From NCBI GenBank assembly GCA_021815905.1, contig JAKAZP010000064.1:1-9936 (forward strand): a DNA stretch of 9,936 nt. The letters run 5' to 3'. Made by a program: the position numbers and the translations under genes. The notes under the pieces are model-generated. The model ran no database searches and was not told the origin of the DNA. It saw only the letters and a list, made by a program, of their open reading frames with translations. Shown here piece after piece: positions 1-6,710 of this stretch; within the stretch, counting starts at the first letter, position 1; every line of letters starts with the position of its first letter. The DNA is from Pseudomonadota bacterium. Lineage in GTDB: Bacteria > Pseudomonadota > Gammaproteobacteria > Steroidobacterales > Steroidobacteraceae.

Positions 1-375
1 AATGAAGTTACTGACGGTGTGCAGGTGCACGAGGTCGCAGTCGCGCGCGGCGATATCCCGGGCCACCTCGCGCACGTAGTGCGCGTAATACAGGGACCCC
101 AGGCGAAAACGCCCGCGCCGCGCCCTGGGCCGCAAGGCATCGAGCAGCGCGAAGGCGCCGAGCGCCCGATCGAGCCGCTGCGGGATGCGCCGGTAGGTTA
201 CGCCCTCGAACGTCTCGAGCGCGGCCTCCCCGGGCGTGCGCTTGGGGTAAGTGATGACCTCGTGCTCGCGCGCGAGACGCCGGCCGAGCTCGTAGTTGAC
301 GATGGCGAGGGCGTCATAGAGCCGTACCTGCGGCAGCGGGATGTCCGAGTGGGGATAGACTTGGGCGATTCGCAT
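1..375 (-). CDS. Glycosyltransferase family 4-type, N-terminal part (cut by left edge)
   Basis: The 125 visible codons start at the ATG at 375 and run off the window with no stop. They begin MRIAQVYPHSDIPLPQVR, a short beta strand followed by a glycine-poor loop, as in the N-terminal Rossmann half of GT-B glycosyltransferases. Next come an alpha helix (NYELGRRLAREHEV), a strand (VITYPKR) and, near residue 117, DLVHLHTVSNF. This last stretch matches the 'D-hydrophobic-hydrophobic-H-x-H' element common in family 4 enzymes that build exopolysaccharide, lipopolysaccharide or glycolipids. Such enzymes transfer a sugar from a nucleotide-sugar to an acceptor on the cytoplasmic side of the membrane. 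The sugar-nucleotide-binding C-terminal half lies outside, so donor and acceptor are unknown. The ribosome binding site is weak. The gene may be co-transcribed with the NnrU-family gene upstream. Confidence 0.8.
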   Translation of the reverse strand, partial: MRIAQVYPHSDIPLPQVRLYDALAIVNYELGRRLAREHEVITYPKRTPGEAALETFEGVTYRRIPQRLDRALGAFALLDALRPRARRGRFRLGSLYYAHYVREVARDIAARDCDLVHLHTVSNFI

Positions 376-708
376 GGCTTCAACGTGACCGGGAGAGCAA
401 GTGCCATGCCCGGACCGGTGCCTCAGGCGTCCCGGGAGGCTTCCGGTCGCGCGAAGTCCCGCGCCGCGGCGATGGCGAGCGGCCGGCGCTCCTCGGCGTC
501 CGTCACGATGCGCTCGGGCAGGCTCTCCCCGATCGGCACGCCGTGCTCGTCCATGACCCTGAGCGGGCTCGGATTCGGGCCGAGGCGCAGCACGCGAAGC
601 GATGCGTGAGCTCGATGACGAGCGCGATGGAGGAGACCGGCCCTCCGGGTCGAGGCGGCGAGCACCGCGGCGGCGCCGATGAGGGCGCGGGCTCCGCGCT
701 CCGGGCCT
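376..708. other. 333-base gap between the glycosyltransferase and NnrU genes
   Basis: This stretch separates the stop of the NnrU-family gene (709) from the start of the glycosyltransferase (375), both on the minus strand. It contains only the doubtful small ORF at 423-665 and a 47-base spacer (376-422) before the glycosyltransferase ATG. I see no hairpin followed by a T run, no tRNA-like fold and no clear promoter. The plus-strand frames crossing it do not read as a protein family. Confidence 0.5.
423..665 (-). CDS. Doubtful small ORF, possibly a frameshifted remnant
   Basis: I do not recognise this reading frame. From the GTG at 665 it gives 80 residues. Internal starts at GTG 593 (56 aa) or ATG 554 (43 aa) are equally possible, and none has a clear ribosome binding site. 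The C-terminal part (LRLGPNPSPLRVMDEHG, then a charged helix with IVTDAEERRPLAIAAARDFAR) has strongly G/C third positions and looks coding. Between about 594 and 645 this frame loses that bias (codons such as GCT, CGT, CAT, CGA, GCA). The neighbouring minus-strand frame there is high-GC3 and reads SSIALVIELTHRF. This suggests one or two small indels in a once-longer gene, or a short gene that simply starts at 593 or 554. It lies between two minus-strand genes, so it would be in their transcript. No function is assigned. Confidence 0.35.
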   Translation of the reverse strand: MLAASTRRAGLLHRARHRAHASLRVLRLGPNPSPLRVMDEHGVPIGESLPERIVTDAEERRPLAIAAARDFARPEASRDA

Positions 709-1386
709 TCAGGTGATCGGCGGCCCCAGGCGCCCGTGAAGGTAGAACGCCACGGCGTACAGGGCGATGGCCGCGAGAATGCGCGCGACGCCGATCTCGG
801 CGAGCGCGGTGCCGAGGCGTCCTTTGCCGCGCGCGATCGCGCCGAACGGCACGCTCGAGGTGGCCGCCGCGAATGCCGGCCAGCGCTCGGGATGGTGGCG
901 CCGGCGCTTGGCGTCGATCGAGAGCGTGCCCCCGAGCGAGAGGATGAGGAGCGCGCCGAAGAGAATCGCGGAGGCGAGATCGCCGTTCACCGCGAAGTGC
1001 GTCGCCGCCCAGAGCGCGACGGCCCAGAGGAAGGGATGGCGCGTGATGCGGACCATGCCGCGCACGGCCTCGGGGTCGAGTCTGGACTCCATGCCGACGC
1101 GGGTGGGGCTCGGAGTCAGGATTCCGATTCCACCGAACAGGAAGGCGAGGAAGACCAGCCCGTAGGCGGCCGGACGAAAGGCAATCCACGTCCCCCAGGT
1201 CTCGATCGTGGGCGCGTGGCGGTAGGCCTCGATCATCCAGGCGAGACCGCCCAGGGAGGCGAGCGAGAACAGGCCGCGAAACGGGCCTTCACCAAGACGC
1301 GCGACGAGCGCATCGCGCACGCCGGTGCCGGAAACACCAAAGTGAATGAGAAGGAAGAACGCACAAGCCGCGATGAGATCGGTCAT
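709..1386 (-). CDS. NnrU-family integral membrane protein
   Basis: A 225-residue polytopic membrane protein of the NnrU family (PF07298). Family signatures are visible: HFGVSGTGVRDALVARLGE at 15-33 followed by FRGLFSLAS (37-45), the central RITRHPFLWAVALWAATHF (113-131) with its conserved histidines, and the FGAIARGKGR block at 181-190. Hydrophobic segments lie near 3-16, 40-55, 72-92, 117-133, 138-155 and 200-217. NnrU was named for a gene linked to nitrite/nitric oxide reduction in alphaproteobacteria. The family is also related to the plant zeta-carotene isomerase Z-ISO, a haem-containing membrane enzyme. No denitrification or carotenoid gene is visible here, so the substrate is unknown. 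The ATG at 1386 was chosen over a 50-residue upstream extension because that extension is arginine/proline-rich and unlike the family, while MTDLIAACAFF is the usual type of start. A TACAAT box lies 36 bases upstream. Confidence 0.9.
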   Translation of the reverse strand: MTDLIAACAFFLLIHFGVSGTGVRDALVARLGEGPFRGLFSLASLGGLAWMIEAYRHAPTIETWGTWIAFRPAAYGLVFLAFLFGGIGILTPSPTRVGMESRLDPEAVRGMVRITRHPFLWAVALWAATHFAVNGDLASAILFGALLILSLGGTLSIDAKRRRHHPERWPAFAAATSSVPFGAIARGKGRLGTALAEIGVARILAAIALYAVAFYLHGRLGPPIT

Positions 1387-1421
1387 GTTCGCCTCGCCCG
1401 GTCGACTCGCGCGGGGGCCCG

Positions 1422-1427
1422 ATTGTA
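1422..1427 (-). promoter_or_regulatory. Candidate -10 box for the NnrU-family gene
   Basis: On the minus strand this reads TACAAT, five of six matches to the sigma-70 -10 consensus, in an otherwise very GC-rich spacer. It sits 35 bases upstream of the NnrU-family ATG. No good -35 hexamer is present at 16-18 bases, so the call rests on the -10 box and its position only. Confidence 0.35.
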
Positions 1428-1549
1428 CCGGCCCAGGGCAAGTCCCGCATGGCGCCCGGACGCTCGCTCGCGCAGGGCGCCTCGGCGGCGGCCGTGCACG
1501 GTGTGCCTCGGCTGCATTACGATAGCGCCAGGTCAATCATGGATCGCGC

Positions 1550-3025
1550 ATGAGCCGACCGTCGGCGAGTGGACGTCAGATTCTGCGGCGCATCGCGCGC
1601 GCGGCGATGCTCGAGCGCGGGCTGCTGCCGGAGTTCTCCGCGGCGGCCCAGCGCGAGGCGAGCGCGCTCGAGGGCCCGGCGCGGGCCGGGGGCGCGCCGG
1701 GCATTCGCGACCTTCGCGACCGGCTCTGGCTCTCGATCGACAACGACGACTCCCGCGATCTCGATCAGATCTCCGTCGCCGAGGCGCGCGAGGGCGGCGC
1801 CGTGCGCGTGTGGGTGGCGATCGCGGATGTCGATGCGCTGGTCGCGCGGGACTCGGGCATCGATGCCCACGCGCGGCACAACACCACCTCCGTGTACACC
1901 TCCGCGCGCATCTTTCCGATGCTGCCCGAGCGGCTCTCGACCGACCTCACCTCCCTCGGGCAGGACGCCGAGCGCCTGGCGGTCGTGGTCGAGATGACAC
2001 TCGATCCGGAAGGACGCCTGCGGGAGGCGGATCTCTATCGCGCGCGGGTCGTGAACCGCGCCAAGCTCGCCTACCCCTCGGTGGCGGCCTGGCTCGATGG
2101 GGGCTCGCCTGCCCCGCCCGCCCTCGCGGCGGTCGCGGGGCTCGAGGAGCAGCTCCGCCTCCAGGACTCGATCGCGCAGAGGCTGAGGCGGCTGCGCCAC
2201 GTGCATGGCGCGCTGACGCTCGAGACGCTCGAGACGCATGCGGTGTTCGACGGCGATGCGCTGCGCGAGCTGCTGCCCGACCGCAAGAATCGCGGCCATG
2301 AGCTGATCGAGGACCTCATGATCGCCGCGAACGGAGCGACCGCGCGGGTGCTCGAGCGGCTCGGCTTCCCCTCGCTGCGCCGGGTGCTGCGCACGCCGAA
2401 GCGCTGGGATCGGATCGTCGCGCTCGCCGCGCAGCTCGATGAGCGGCTGCCCTCCGAGCCCGATGCGCTCGCGCTCAGCGAGTTTCTGCTGCGCCGCCGC
2501 CGCACCGACCCCGAGCGCTTTGCGGATCTCTCCCTCGCCGTCGTCAAATCCCTCGGCCGGGGCGAATATGTCGCCGAGCGCCCAGGGGGGGAGGTGCCGG
2601 GACACTTCGGTCTCGCGGTGAGCGATTACACGCACTCGACCGCGCCCAACCGCCGCTTTCCCGACCTCATCACCCAGCGCCTGATCAAGGCGGCGGTCGA
2701 GCGCCGCGCGCCGCCCTACGGCGCCTTCGAGCTCGAGGCCCTCGCCGAGCACTGCACGGCGATGGAGGATCACGCCGCCAAGGTCGAGCGGCGCGTCGCG
2801 AAGTCGGCCGCGGCGCTGCTGCTCTCGTCGCGGGTCGGGGAAGTGTTCGATGCGCTCGTGACCGGCGCCGCCGCCAAGGGCACCTGGGTGCGCATCGCCG
2901 CTCCCGCGATCGAGGGCAAGCTGACGCGCGGCTTCGAGGGTGTCGATGTCGGGGAGCGGTTGCGGGTGCGCCTCATCCACACCGACATCGAGCGCGGCTT
3001 CATCGACTTTGCCCGGGAGAGCTAG
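1550..3025 (+). CDS. RNB-domain exoribonuclease (RNase II/R family, short form)
   Basis: A 491-residue processive 3'-5' exoribonuclease of the RNase II/R superfamily, which releases 5'-nucleoside monophosphates in the cytoplasm. The catalytic RNB domain starts near residue 57, with the metal-site segment LSIDNDDSRDLDQ at 61-73. D64, D70 and D72 line up with D201, D207 and D209 of E. coli RNase II, but the fourth aspartate is Q73. Other marks are VWVAIADVDALV (88-99), the ELIEDLMIAAN helix (251-261) and SDYTHSTAPNRRFPDL (358-373), the equivalent of the SPIRR-Y-D active-site element. A short S1-like tail follows from about 427 to the end. The two N-terminal cold-shock domains of RNase II/R are missing, so it is shorter than the 640-800 residues of those enzymes. 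It is first in an operon with the LOG-family gene, 3 bases downstream. A weak AGG lies before a short upstream start at 1539. Confidence 0.95.
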   Translation: MSRPSASGRQILRRIARAAMLERGLLPEFSAAAQREASALEGPARAGGAPGIRDLRDRLWLSIDNDDSRDLDQISVAEAREGGAVRVWVAIADVDALVARDSGIDAHARHNTTSVYTSARIFPMLPERLSTDLTSLGQDAERLAVVVEMTLDPEGRLREADLYRARVVNRAKLAYPSVAAWLDGGSPAPPALAAVAGLEEQLRLQDSIAQRLRRLRHVHGALTLETLETHAVFDGDALRELLPDRKNRGHELIEDLMIAANGATARVLERLGFPSLRRVLRTPKRWDRIVALAAQLDERLPSEPDALALSEFLLRRRRTDPERFADLSLAVVKSLGRGEYVAERPGGEVPGHFGLAVSDYTHSTAPNRRFPDLITQRLIKAAVERRAPPYGAFELEALAEHCTAMEDHAAKVERRVAKSAAALLLSSRVGEVFDALVTGAAAKGTWVRIAAPAIEGKLTRGFEGVDVGERLRVRLIHTDIERGFIDFARES

Positions 3026-3028
3026 ATC

Positions 3029-3793
3029 ATGCCCGACCGTCCCGCCACCCCGCGCCCCGCCTACGAGCAGCGCCACTTCCTCGAGAGCGACTCGGCGAGG
3101 CCGCTGCGGATCCTCGCGGAGTACCTCGAGCCGCTCGAGCGCTTCCAACGGGCCGGCATCCGCGACACCATCGTGTTCTTCGGCTCCGCGCGCCTCAAGC
3201 CCGACGATCCGCTCGGGCACTACTACGAGCAGGCGCGCGAGCTCGCGCGGCTCATCACCGAGTGGTCGAAGTCGCTCCCCTCGCACGCGCGGCAGCTGGT
3301 CATCTGCTCCGGCGGCGGCGCAGGGATCATGGAAGCGGCGAATCGCGGCGCCTCGGATGCCGCGGGCAAGACGATCGGCCTCAACATCAGCCTGCCCCAA
3401 GAGCAGCACCCGAATCCCTACATCACCCGCGAGCTGCTGTTCGAGTTTCACTACTTCTTCATGCGCAAGCTCTGGTTCGCGCACCTCGCGCGCGCGCTCA
3501 TCGCCTTCCCGGGCGGCTTCGGCACCCTCGATGAGCTCACCGAGATCCTCACCCTGGCGCAGACGCGCAAGCTCTCGCGCGACATTCCGGTGATTCTCTT
3601 CGGCACGAAGTACTGGCGGGAGATCGTCAACTTCGAGGCGCTCGCCCGTCACGGCATGGTTTCGCCCGAGGATCTGACGCTGTTCGAGTACGCCGACGAG
3701 CCCTCGGCGGCCCTCGAGATCCTCAAGCGCCGGCTCGCGGTCGAGCCGGTGGAAGGCACTCCGGGCTTCGCCCACTCGCACCACCGCCGATGA
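3029..3793 (+). CDS. LOG-family (TIGR00730-type) nucleotide phosphoribohydrolase-like protein
   Basis: A 254-residue Rossmann-fold protein of the LOG family, often misannotated as lysine decarboxylase. It shows FFGSARL (50-56), the phosphate-binding SGGGAGIMEAANRGA (94-108), the FFMRKLWF segment with its conserved arginine (143-150) and the hallmark PGGFGTLDEL (161-170) with the catalytic glutamate E169. Family members cleave the N-glycosidic bond of nucleoside 5'-monophosphates, including cytokinin riboside monophosphates, giving a free base and ribose 5-phosphate. The protein is longer than the roughly 190-residue dimeric LOG enzymes, with about 45 extra N-terminal residues. It lacks the large flanking domains of E. 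coli PpnN. The start is supported by GGGAGAG at 3015-3021, seven bases upstream inside the end of the RNase gene. The stop overlaps the next start (ATGA), so the three genes are very likely one operon. The substrate is not known. Confidence 0.95.
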   Translation: MPDRPATPRPAYEQRHFLESDSARPLRILAEYLEPLERFQRAGIRDTIVFFGSARLKPDDPLGHYYEQARELARLITEWSKSLPSHARQLVICSGGGAGIMEAANRGASDAAGKTIGLNISLPQEQHPNPYITRELLFEFHYFFMRKLWFAHLARALIAFPGGFGTLDELTEILTLAQTRKLSRDIPVILFGTKYWREIVNFEALARHGMVSPEDLTLFEYADEPSAALEILKRRLAVEPVEGTPGFAHSHHRR

Positions 3794-4122
3794 GCCCGTC
3801 CCGCATCCGGCCGTTCGGCCGATTCTACCAGCACTATCTCGGCGAGCATCGCGATCCGAGGTGCCGGCTGCTGCACTACCTCGGCAGCTGGCTCGTGATC
3901 GCGATCGTGCTCGCTGCGGCGGGGAGCCGCCGGCCGCTGCTGCTGCTCGCCGCGCCGGTCGCGGGTTACGGCTGCGCCTGGTTCGGACATTTCGTCTTCG
4001 AGCGCAACTCGCCCGCGACTTTCCGCCAGCCCTGGTTCAGTCTGGCCGGCGACTGGGTGCTCTGGTGGCAGATCACGATCGGCAGGGCCGCCATCGGCCG
4101 CCGCTCCCCGCCCGCGGCCTGA
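3790..4122 (+). CDS. Mpo1-like (DUF962) membrane protein
   Basis: A 110-residue protein of the Mpo1-like/DUF962 family, of full length for bacterial members. Diagnostic segments are FYQHYLGEHRDPRCRLLHYLG (12-32), a hydrophobic pair at about 33-43 and 49-66, and WFGHFVFERNSPATFRQPW (64-82) followed by SLAGDW. Histidines 20, 29 and 67 match those expected to hold iron in the family. Yeast Mpo1 is an Fe(II)-dependent dioxygenase that shortens 2-hydroxy fatty acids by one carbon in the ER membrane. For bacterial relatives this activity is an inference. The ATG overlaps the LOG-gene stop and has no ribosome binding site of its own, which points to translational coupling. The stop lies 3 bases from the stop of the converging HpnL-like gene. 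Confidence 0.9.
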   Translation: MSPSRIRPFGRFYQHYLGEHRDPRCRLLHYLGSWLVIAIVLAAAGSRRPLLLLAAPVAGYGCAWFGHFVFERNSPATFRQPWFSLAGDWVLWWQITIGRAAIGRRSPPAA

Positions 4123-4125
4123 GGC

Positions 4126-5157
4126 TCAGGGGCGCTTGGAATCCGATCCCGCGCGCCGGCGCAGCGCCTGCCCCGCGACGCGCAATCCCCGGCTGAGGCC
4201 GCGATCGGTTCCCGCCACGACACCGAGCGTCACCGTCCCGAGCGACAGATCACGCGCGCGCCGGGCGAGGGAGGCGGCGACGGCGAGCGCCGGGGGAATG
4301 CCGAAGACGGTGCACGCGAGGACGTAGCTCGCCTCCTGCACCCCGGCCGCGGCCGGCACCATGAACACGAAGGTCCGAAGTCCCGCGACCGCCCCGTCGA
4401 TGACCAGCGCCTCGGCGGCGCTCAGCGGCTTGCCGAGGAGGGCAAACACCAGCCACAGCTCCGCCGCGCCGATGAACCAACACAGGAGATGCAGCGCGAA
4501 TCCCGCGCGCAGCCGCGCGCGCCGCCCGAGGATGTCATCGAGCACGGCGTTGGCATCGCCTTCGATGCGCAGCCGGTGAATGGAGGCGAGCACCGGCCAG
4601 CGGCCGGACACCCGGCGCACCAGTCCCGCGAGCGCATCTCCCAGGCGCCGGCCCCCGAGGATCACCGCGGTGACCGCGAGCGCGGTGACGAGGAGCCCGA
4701 GGTCGAGCGGACGGGTGAGTCCCGAGTGCGGCGCGAAGGCGAGCAGCACCAGCACGGCCGCGAGCACGTAGGGGAGCTTGGCGATGAGCTCGATCACGAG
4801 ATCGACGCACATCGAGAGCACACCGCGCAGCGCCGCCGGCCCCGAGAGCTTCAGCGCCCGCACGCCGAGCACGAATCCGCCGATCTGGGAGAACGGCAGT
4901 GTCTCGGCCGCCGCATCGCGCACCACGCGCGCCCAGATGAATCGGCGCCGGGGGGCGATCTCCCCGGAACCGCTGGCGAGCCGCCAAGCGACACCCATCA
5001 TCGCCTCGACGGGAAGGTGCGCGAGCACGATCGCGAGCAGCCCGAGGAGCCGCAGGCCCTCGAGCGTGCGCACCACGGCGCCCGCGCCCGCGTACGCCAG
5101 GGTGCCGGCGAGTACCGCCGCCCCGAGAAGCAGGCCGACGGTCGAGCTCCACTTCAT
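4126..5157 (-). CDS. HpnL-like / lysylphosphatidylglycerol-synthase-TM-family membrane protein
   Basis: A 343-residue polytopic inner-membrane protein resembling the flippase-like N-terminal domain of lysylphosphatidylglycerol synthases and the HpnL proteins of hopanoid clusters. Family marks are TLPFSQIGGFVLGVRAL (86-102), the membrane helix SMCVDLVIELIAKLPY (115-130), VPAAAGVQEASYVLACTVFG (267-286) and SLARRARDLSLG (296-307). About eight hydrophobic segments are visible (near 7-24, 36-56, 107-125, 128-142, 151-168, 218-240, 250-286 and 304-316). There is no aminoacyl-transfer domain, so it would move or present a lipid and not modify one. The start follows the sulfotransferase stop by one base with no clear ribosome binding site, implying coupled translation. 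No squalene-hopene or other hopanoid gene is visible, so the HpnL name describes resemblance only. A role with the sulfotransferase on the same lipid or glycolipid is an inference. Confidence 0.85.
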   Translation of the reverse strand: MKWSSTVGLLLGAAVLAGTLAYAGAGAVVRTLEGLRLLGLLAIVLAHLPVEAMMGVAWRLASGSGEIAPRRRFIWARVVRDAAAETLPFSQIGGFVLGVRALKLSGPAALRGVLSMCVDLVIELIAKLPYVLAAVLVLLAFAPHSGLTRPLDLGLLVTALAVTAVILGGRRLGDALAGLVRRVSGRWPVLASIHRLRIEGDANAVLDDILGRRARLRAGFALHLLCWFIGAAELWLVFALLGKPLSAAEALVIDGAVAGLRTFVFMVPAAAGVQEASYVLACTVFGIPPALAVAASLARRARDLSLGTVTLGVVAGTDRGLSRGLRVAGQALRRRAGSDSKRP

Positions 5158-5158
5158 C

Positions 5159-6355
5159 TCAGTTGGGGAGCGGCCGATCCGATCTTCCGCGCGGCAGCCA
5201 CTCGAGATCGACGCCGAACGCGTCGGTGTAGGAGGCGAACTGCGCCCGCAGCTTCGCGGGCTCGAGCCCGAACTCGGCCAGGTCGTATGTTCCTCCGCGG
5301 TGAGTGCGGTTCGCGCGGTTGCCGAGCCATTTGCGCATCTGCGCCTCGGCCGCGGCGGAGAGCTCCACGCCGCCGTGGCGGAACACGCGCCGCGCCGCCC
5401 CGATGGGATCGGACAGGATCTCCCGATACCGCAGGTGCAGGATGGACTCCCCGGCGCTCGCGGCGCGCATCATGCGCCCGGCGCCATCGAGCCACGAGGC
5501 GAGCACCTGACGGCCGATCTCCTCGAGATCCACGTGATGCGCGAAGGGCCGGCGCAACACCTCCGTCAGCTTCGCGACCGAGGCGATGACCGGGACCGGA
5601 TCGCGGTGAATGAACACCCAATGGGCGTCGGGGTACACCTCACGGATCGCATCGAGCGCGAACACGTGGTCGGGCGATTTCAGGATCCAGTGCCGCCCCG
5701 GGGCCTGCGCGTCGAGGTGCTGCAGGAAGCGCCGGTGAAAGCGGTATGCCTCGATGTGCCCGTGGCGCTGCAGCCAGCTCTGATAGCTCGGCACGCGATA
5801 GACGCTGTCGTAGCGCAGGCTCTGGAAGACCTGCGCCGTGATGTCGGTGCATTCCTCGGGCGCGCTCGCGGAGACCCGGTGCAGCGCGTTGAGTTCGGGG
5901 GCGAGCAGGCGCATGAGGTAGAACTGCGCCTCCACCGAGCACGTCCGCAGCGCCGCGCCGAGGCGCCCGGCGCGCGAGGGGTAGGGGTAGACCAGTTGCC
6001 AGGACAGGAGCGCCGCCGCTTCGGGATCCTGCACCAGGAGCCGGTGCAGGAAGGTGGTGCCGCTGCGGGGCATCCCGGTGACGAACAGCGGCTGCGCGAT
6101 CGGGCGCTCGAGAATCGCGGGACATTCGCGCTCGCGCCGCTCGAACTGCAGCAGGTTGTTGAGACTGCGCCGCACCTCGAACCGGACGGCCTGGCGCCCG
6201 AGCGCATTGAGATCGCTTTCGGCGTTCCAGGAGGCGACCAGGCGCTTCAGCGGCTGCACGAAGGATCGATCGGCGAAGTCCTCGCGTCCGGCGCGCTCGA
6301 GCGCCGCCGCCAGCATCTCCTCGGCATCGAGCGCCGGAGCGCCGTCGCGGCCCAT
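5159..6355 (-). CDS. Sulfotransferase family protein (Sulfotransfer_3 type)
   Basis: A 398-residue cytoplasmic sulfotransferase-family enzyme, expected to transfer sulfonate from 3'-phosphoadenylyl sulfate (PAPS) to a hydroxyl or amine. The 5'-phosphosulfate loop is FVTGMPRSGTTFLHRLL (91-107). The 3'-phosphate-binding segment is WILKSPDHVFALDAI (223-237) followed by WVFIHRDPVPVIASVAKL (246-263), with R251 and S259 as the likely binding residues. Further family marks are LHLRYREILSDP (307-318) and a C-terminal GGTYDLAEFGL (354-364). The helical N-terminal 85 residues are usual for this subfamily. The start at 6355 was chosen because AGGA lies 8 bases upstream and the upstream in-frame codons (to 6559) lack GC3 bias and family likeness. 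A GTG at 6391 is a less likely alternative. It is the first gene of a two-gene unit with the HpnL-like protein. The acceptor is unknown. Confidence 0.93.
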   Translation of the reverse strand: MGRDGAPALDAEEMLAAALERAGREDFADRSFVQPLKRLVASWNAESDLNALGRQAVRFEVRRSLNNLLQFERRERECPAILERPIAQPLFVTGMPRSGTTFLHRLLVQDPEAAALLSWQLVYPYPSRAGRLGAALRTCSVEAQFYLMRLLAPELNALHRVSASAPEECTDITAQVFQSLRYDSVYRVPSYQSWLQRHGHIEAYRFHRRFLQHLDAQAPGRHWILKSPDHVFALDAIREVYPDAHWVFIHRDPVPVIASVAKLTEVLRRPFAHHVDLEEIGRQVLASWLDGAGRMMRAASAGESILHLRYREILSDPIGAARRVFRHGGVELSAAAEAQMRKWLGNRANRTHRGGTYDLAEFGLEPAKLRAQFASYTDAFGVDLEWLPRGRSDRPLPN

Positions 6356-6363
6356 CGCGCCCG

Positions 6364-6367
6364 TCCT
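6364..6367 (-). promoter_or_regulatory. Ribosome binding site of the sulfotransferase gene
   Basis: Minus-strand AGGA, 8 bases before the ATG at 6355. It decides this start over the longer in-frame extension that reaches 6559. Confidence 0.6.
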
Positions 6368-6680
6368 GAGAATCCGATCCTGTCTGTCCACTGTATACCT
6401 TTCGCGACGCGCTTCTTCTTGGGGGCAAGCCTTCGCCGGCGTCGCCGGAATGGCCCGCAGCTCGTGTGGCCGCAAGTTCCTCACCCGGACGCATCCGGAG
6501 AGCTTCGGCCGGGAGCCAGTGCCGCCCCGATTGTTGACCCTACTATACGGCATGAGCATGACCCCGGGGCCGGCTCCGCCGCGCTCGAGTCTCGCGCGTA
6601 CGGCGGCGCCCGCGCATCGGGAGAATCACCGACCTGCCGCACCCCGCGCGGACTGCAACTCGGCCGGCGCGCGGGGCAAG

Positions 6681-6704
6681 CGGGCGCGGGCGCGGGCGCG
6701 GGCG
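6681..6704. repeat. CGGGCG tandem repeat, four copies
   Basis: Four perfect head-to-tail copies of the hexamer CGGGCG lie just upstream of the AT-rich island in the divergent intergenic region. The repeat is directly readable in the sequence. Its copy number could vary by slippage and alter promoter spacing, but that is speculation. Confidence 0.9.
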
Positions 6705-6710
6705 GTCCCA

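Noticed and set aside
2219..2236. Tandem CTCGAGACG repeat, two copies
   Set aside because: It encodes LETLET inside the RNase in frame and needs no explanation beyond coding and GC bias.
679..2301. A 540-residue plus-strand frame over the NnrU gene and into the RNase gene
   Set aside because: It crosses a divergent promoter region and two real genes in the wrong frame. The sequence is low-complexity R/A/G/P-rich.
2585..2591. Run of seven G in the RNase gene (and another at 9823-9829 in the GH39 gene)
   Set aside because: Both frames continue correctly with family motifs on either side, so there is no evidence of frameshift or phase variation.
1517..3784. A 755-residue open frame antisense to the RNase and LOG genes
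   Set aside because: It mirrors the codon bias of two well-supported genes. The translation is rich in R, E, G and A, with no domain, membrane segment or family motif, as expected for a GC-rich shadow.
6356..6559. N-terminal extension of the sulfotransferase to an ATG at 6559
   Set aside because: These codons have mixed third positions and no family similarity, while AGGA sits 8 bases before the ATG at 6355.
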